From positions 1-9,211 of the forward strand of contig DBLZ01000024.1 of NCBI GenBank assembly GCA_002297545.1: DNA of 9,211 bases, written 5' to 3'. Made by a program: the position numbers and the translations under genes. The notes under the pieces were generated by a model. That model was not told the DNA's origin and searched no databases. It saw nothing but the letters and a program-made list of their open reading frames with translations. This stretch comes from Prevotellaceae bacterium UBA711. GTDB taxonomy: Bacteria > Bacteroidota > Bacteroidia > Bacteroidales > Bacteroidaceae. The first letter of the stretch is position 1, and the number at the start of each line of letters is the position of its first letter. Shown piece after piece: positions 7,561-9,211 of this stretch.

Positions 7561-8292
7561 ATGGGAAAAGGGATATTTCGTTTCAAACAGTTCGAGGTGC
7601 ATCACACGCATAGTTCCATGCCCGTAGGCACCGATGCCGTCCTGTTGGGAGCATGGACTCGCATCGGGCGTTGTGCTGAGGATGAGGGTACTCACATTTT
7701 GGACATCGGTTGCGGTTGTGGCCTGATTGCCCTTATGGCGGCGCAAAGGAGCATCTCGGCTCATGTGCTTGGGATAGATGTGGATGCGCCAAGCGTGGCA
7801 GAGGCCAATGGAAACGCTTCCGCATCGCCATTTGCTTCGAGAGTGAGGTTCTGCGAGGCCGACGTCAGGGAATTTGCTGCCGATGCCGGCAGGCATGCCG
7901 TTTTCTCGCTCATACTATGCAACCCTCCATACTATACAGAGGATGTCATGCCTCCCGACCAGCGGCGGAGCATCGCACGCAATGCCGGTCATCTGAGTTT
8001 TGCCGAATTGCTGGCTGCGGTTTGTTTGCTGCTTGACGGGCGGGGTATCTTCTCTGTAGTCATCCCCATGCAGGCGCGGGATGCCTTTGTGGCCGAGGCA
8101 CTATTGCGAGGACTCTGTCTTGTCAGGGAATGCCGTGTGCAGACCGTTGTTGGGAAACCACCCAAGAGGGTGCTGATGGAATTTGGCAAGGGTCAATGCG
8201 GACGCACTGTGACAGAAACCATTGTGTTGCAGGACGCACAAGGTCAACGCACGTCGGAATACGCCAGTCTCTGTGCCGATTTCTATCTCTGA
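7561..8292 (+). CDS. trmN6: tRNA1(Val) (adenine(37)-N6)-methyltransferase
   Basis: This 243-residue protein resembles E. coli TrmN6 (YfiC) along its whole length. The shared opening FRFKQFEV...MPVGTDAVLLGAW matches E. coli FTFKQFFV...MKVGTDGILLGAW. The Rossmann methyltransferase core follows: the SAM-binding loop DIGCGCG at 48-54, an acidic residue D73 after the second strand (in LGIDVD), and the catalytic NPPY at 121-124 typical of N6-adenine methyltransferases. The C-terminus SEYASLCADFYL matches the family ending. It methylates N6 of A37, next to the anticodon of tRNA-Val, using S-adenosylmethionine in the cytosol. The ATG is supported by the family N-terminus starting almost at once and by the promoter element just upstream. 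It is divergent from lon. With Tgt it is the second anticodon-loop modifier in the window. Confidence 0.93.
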   Translation: MGKGIFRFKQFEVHHTHSSMPVGTDAVLLGAWTRIGRCAEDEGTHILDIGCGCGLIALMAAQRSISAHVLGIDVDAPSVAEANGNASASPFASRVRFCEADVREFAADAGRHAVFSLILCNPPYYTEDVMPPDQRRSIARNAGHLSFAELLAAVCLLLDGRGIFSVVIPMQARDAFVAEALLRGLCLVRECRVQTVVGKPPKRVLMEFGKGQCGRTVTETIVLQDAQGQRTSEYASLCADFYL

Positions 8293-8296
8293 TGCG

Positions 8297-8327
8297 ATCT
8301 GGCACCGGGCTTTACACCCCGACAGAT
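8297..8327. terminator. Weak imperfect hairpin after trmN6, possible terminator
   Basis: Arms ATCTG (8297-8301) and CAGAT (8323-8327) enclose a second pair, CGGG (8306-8309) and CCCG (8318-8321), with unequal internal loops. The hairpin starts five bases after the trmN6 stop, where a terminator would be expected, but no run of T follows. It could be part of a factor-dependent stop or chance. The rest of the 154-base gap (8293-8446) holds only the promoter element at 8415-8422. Confidence 0.25.
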
Positions 8328-8414
8328 GCGGCATTATAGCCCTACAGAACAGCTAAATGGCCCTTTGACGGACATTTTTTGCTTCAATATGTCGTGCACC
8401 TAAAGATAATTTTA

Positions 8415-8422
8415 TACCTTTG
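8415..8422 (+). promoter_or_regulatory. Bacteroidetes-type -7 element (TACCTTTG) for the 177-residue protein gene
   Basis: TACCTTTG, preceded by the AT-rich TTTTA, matches the -7 consensus. The transcript would start near 8428, leaving a leader of about 20 bases before the ATG at 8447. The -33 position has no clear TTTG. An in-frame TTG at 8420 falls inside this element and so is not a credible start codon. Confidence 0.6.
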
Positions 8423-8446
8423 CATAGTTTAACAGGCACATACATT

Positions 8447-8980
8447 ATGAACTACTACGCAAGATACTTTGATTCTGAGGGCGTGTTCAATACTCCTCAG
8501 GCATTGGTGAACTTTATCGCAAGCATCCCGCAGATCATGATGACCGACGAACTGGCTGCGGCCATGCTGAAATTCTGTGAGGACAAGACCAGTTTCCCAC
8601 GCCATTTCCGCTTGCCCAACAAGCATACGTTCATTGTCATCAAGACTAACGCCTCCAGTCTGGATGAGTTCAAGACAGTCGGTGCCAATGGCGGCGTGGT
8701 GCCTTCTGCGGTCAAAGAAGCCAAAGGTACGGCCGTGGATGAGTTGCGTCCAGGCAAGTATCATGTGAGCATTACTTTCCGTCGTGCAGTGGTCAATCCC
8801 GAAACTCGCAAGTGTGTCTTCGTGGATGAAACCTTCGAGGCGGAGATGCTGGCTCAGAGTCAGAGGCAGTGCTATGATGTGGTTGTGGAGCATCTGAAGA
8901 ACCATCCTGACTTGGATGCCCGCAGTCAGTTCCCCAGTGTTCGTAGTGCCAACTTTACTGCCACCCTGCTGGGCGAGTAG
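8447..8980 (+). CDS. Uncharacterised soluble protein, 177 residues
   Basis: I do not recognise a named domain. The ATG at 8447 (MNYYARYFDSEGVF) is preferred over an in-frame TTG at 8420 because the TTG is inside the -7 promoter element. The protein has no signal peptide or membrane helix and mixes helical and strand-like segments. TFIVIKTNASSLDEFK (about 61-76) and GKYHVSITFRRAVVNP (about 103-118) look like beta-strand segments, and EAEMLAQSQRQCYDVVVEHL (131-150) is a likely helix. The end, RSQFPSVRSANFTATLLGE, reads like a conserved motif. My impression is of a Bacteroidales-restricted conserved hypothetical family, but that comes from memory and is not shown here. Coding quality is good: codon use resembles the neighbours and it has its own promoter element. 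A secreted-protein gene follows 38 bases later, probably in the same transcript. Function cannot be assigned. Confidence 0.85.
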   Translation: MNYYARYFDSEGVFNTPQALVNFIASIPQIMMTDELAAAMLKFCEDKTSFPRHFRLPNKHTFIVIKTNASSLDEFKTVGANGGVVPSAVKEAKGTAVDELRPGKYHVSITFRRAVVNPETRKCVFVDETFEAEMLAQSQRQCYDVVVEHLKNHPDLDARSQFPSVRSANFTATLLGE

Positions 8981-9018
8981 CTTTGTACGTCATCGGTGGT
9001 GCGCTTTTGTGATCCAGG

Positions 9019-9211
9019 ATGGGATATATCGTGTTGAAGAGGGCAACTTCCCTGTTTTTTAGCATCTTTTTAGTGCTCTGCACTGCATCGGCAGACAAAG
9101 ACAAGGACGTGGTTCCCGTGTATAGGTTGCCAGTGCCGGATGCTTTGCCACAGGCTCCCGTGGCGGCAAAGCGGGTAGCAACGTTTTCCGAACCATCACT
9201 CTACGCCAGGG
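9019..9211 (+). CDS. Secreted protein with N-terminal signal peptide, C-terminus cut by window edge
   Basis: The frame opens after a TGA at 9010-9012, with ATG at 9019, and continues to the window end (64 codons). The N-terminus has a short basic stretch (LKR, 6-8), a hydrophobic core (SLFFSIFLVL, about 11-20) and a likely signal peptidase I site after ASA at residue 25, before DKDKD. C21 in LVLC is not in a good lipobox because the residue before it is Leu, so a lipoprotein is less likely. The mature start is rich in Pro, Val and Ala (VYRLPVPDALPQAPVAA), like a flexible segment before a folded domain outside the window. GTG at 9031 or TTG at 9034 could also serve as starts. It follows the 177-residue protein gene by 38 bases with no promoter between them, so cotranscription is likely. 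Function is unknown. Confidence 0.7.
   Translation, partial: MGYIVLKRATSLFFSIFLVLCTASADKDKDVVPVYRLPVPDALPQAPVAAKRVATFSEPSLYAR

Noticed and set aside
8420..8446. Nine-residue N-terminal extension of the 177-residue protein from a TTG start.
   Set aside because: The TTG lies inside the TACCTTTG promoter element, so it would not be in the transcript.

Overview
The window looks like an ordinary stretch of core chromosome from a member of the Bacteroidales, most likely Prevotellaceae. That placement is inference. It rests on several TAnnTTTG-type -7 promoter elements just upstream of genes, the general lack of strong Shine-Dalgarno sequences (starts sit in A-rich contexts), an HU-CCDC81/SPOR protein of a kind known from Bacteroidetes, and the overall protein style. 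GC content looks close to 50% throughout. I see no insertion sequence, phage gene, CRISPR array, tRNA or rRNA.

Left arm (positions 1-7359, minus strand). Read in the direction of transcription, a promoter at about 7453-7483 drives lon (ATP-dependent protease). It is followed at short gaps of 36, 66 and 38 bases by tgt (tRNA-guanine transglycosylase), a LptF/LptG-family LPS-export permease and a DEAD-box RNA helicase. These four genes look like one operon. A 65-base gap with its own TACCTTTG element then leads into an envelope protein with two HU-like domains, one membrane helix and a SPOR domain. That gene runs off the left edge and lacks only its last residues.

Right arm (7561-9211, plus strand). 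trmN6, the tRNA1(Val) A37 N6-methyltransferase, is divergent from lon across a 201-base region holding promoters for both directions. After a 154-base gap with a weak hairpin and another TACCTTTG element comes a 177-residue soluble protein of unknown function. Thirty-eight bases later a secreted protein begins and is cut by the right edge.

Together the genes cover protein quality control, tRNA anticodon-loop modification (Tgt at G34, TrmN6 at A37), RNA remodelling and envelope maintenance. No clearly new system is evident. The points most worth a second look are the loss of the three zinc-ligand cysteines in Tgt, two genes whose promoters lie almost on top of the start codon, the HU-membrane-SPOR architecture, and the uncharacterised pair at the right end.
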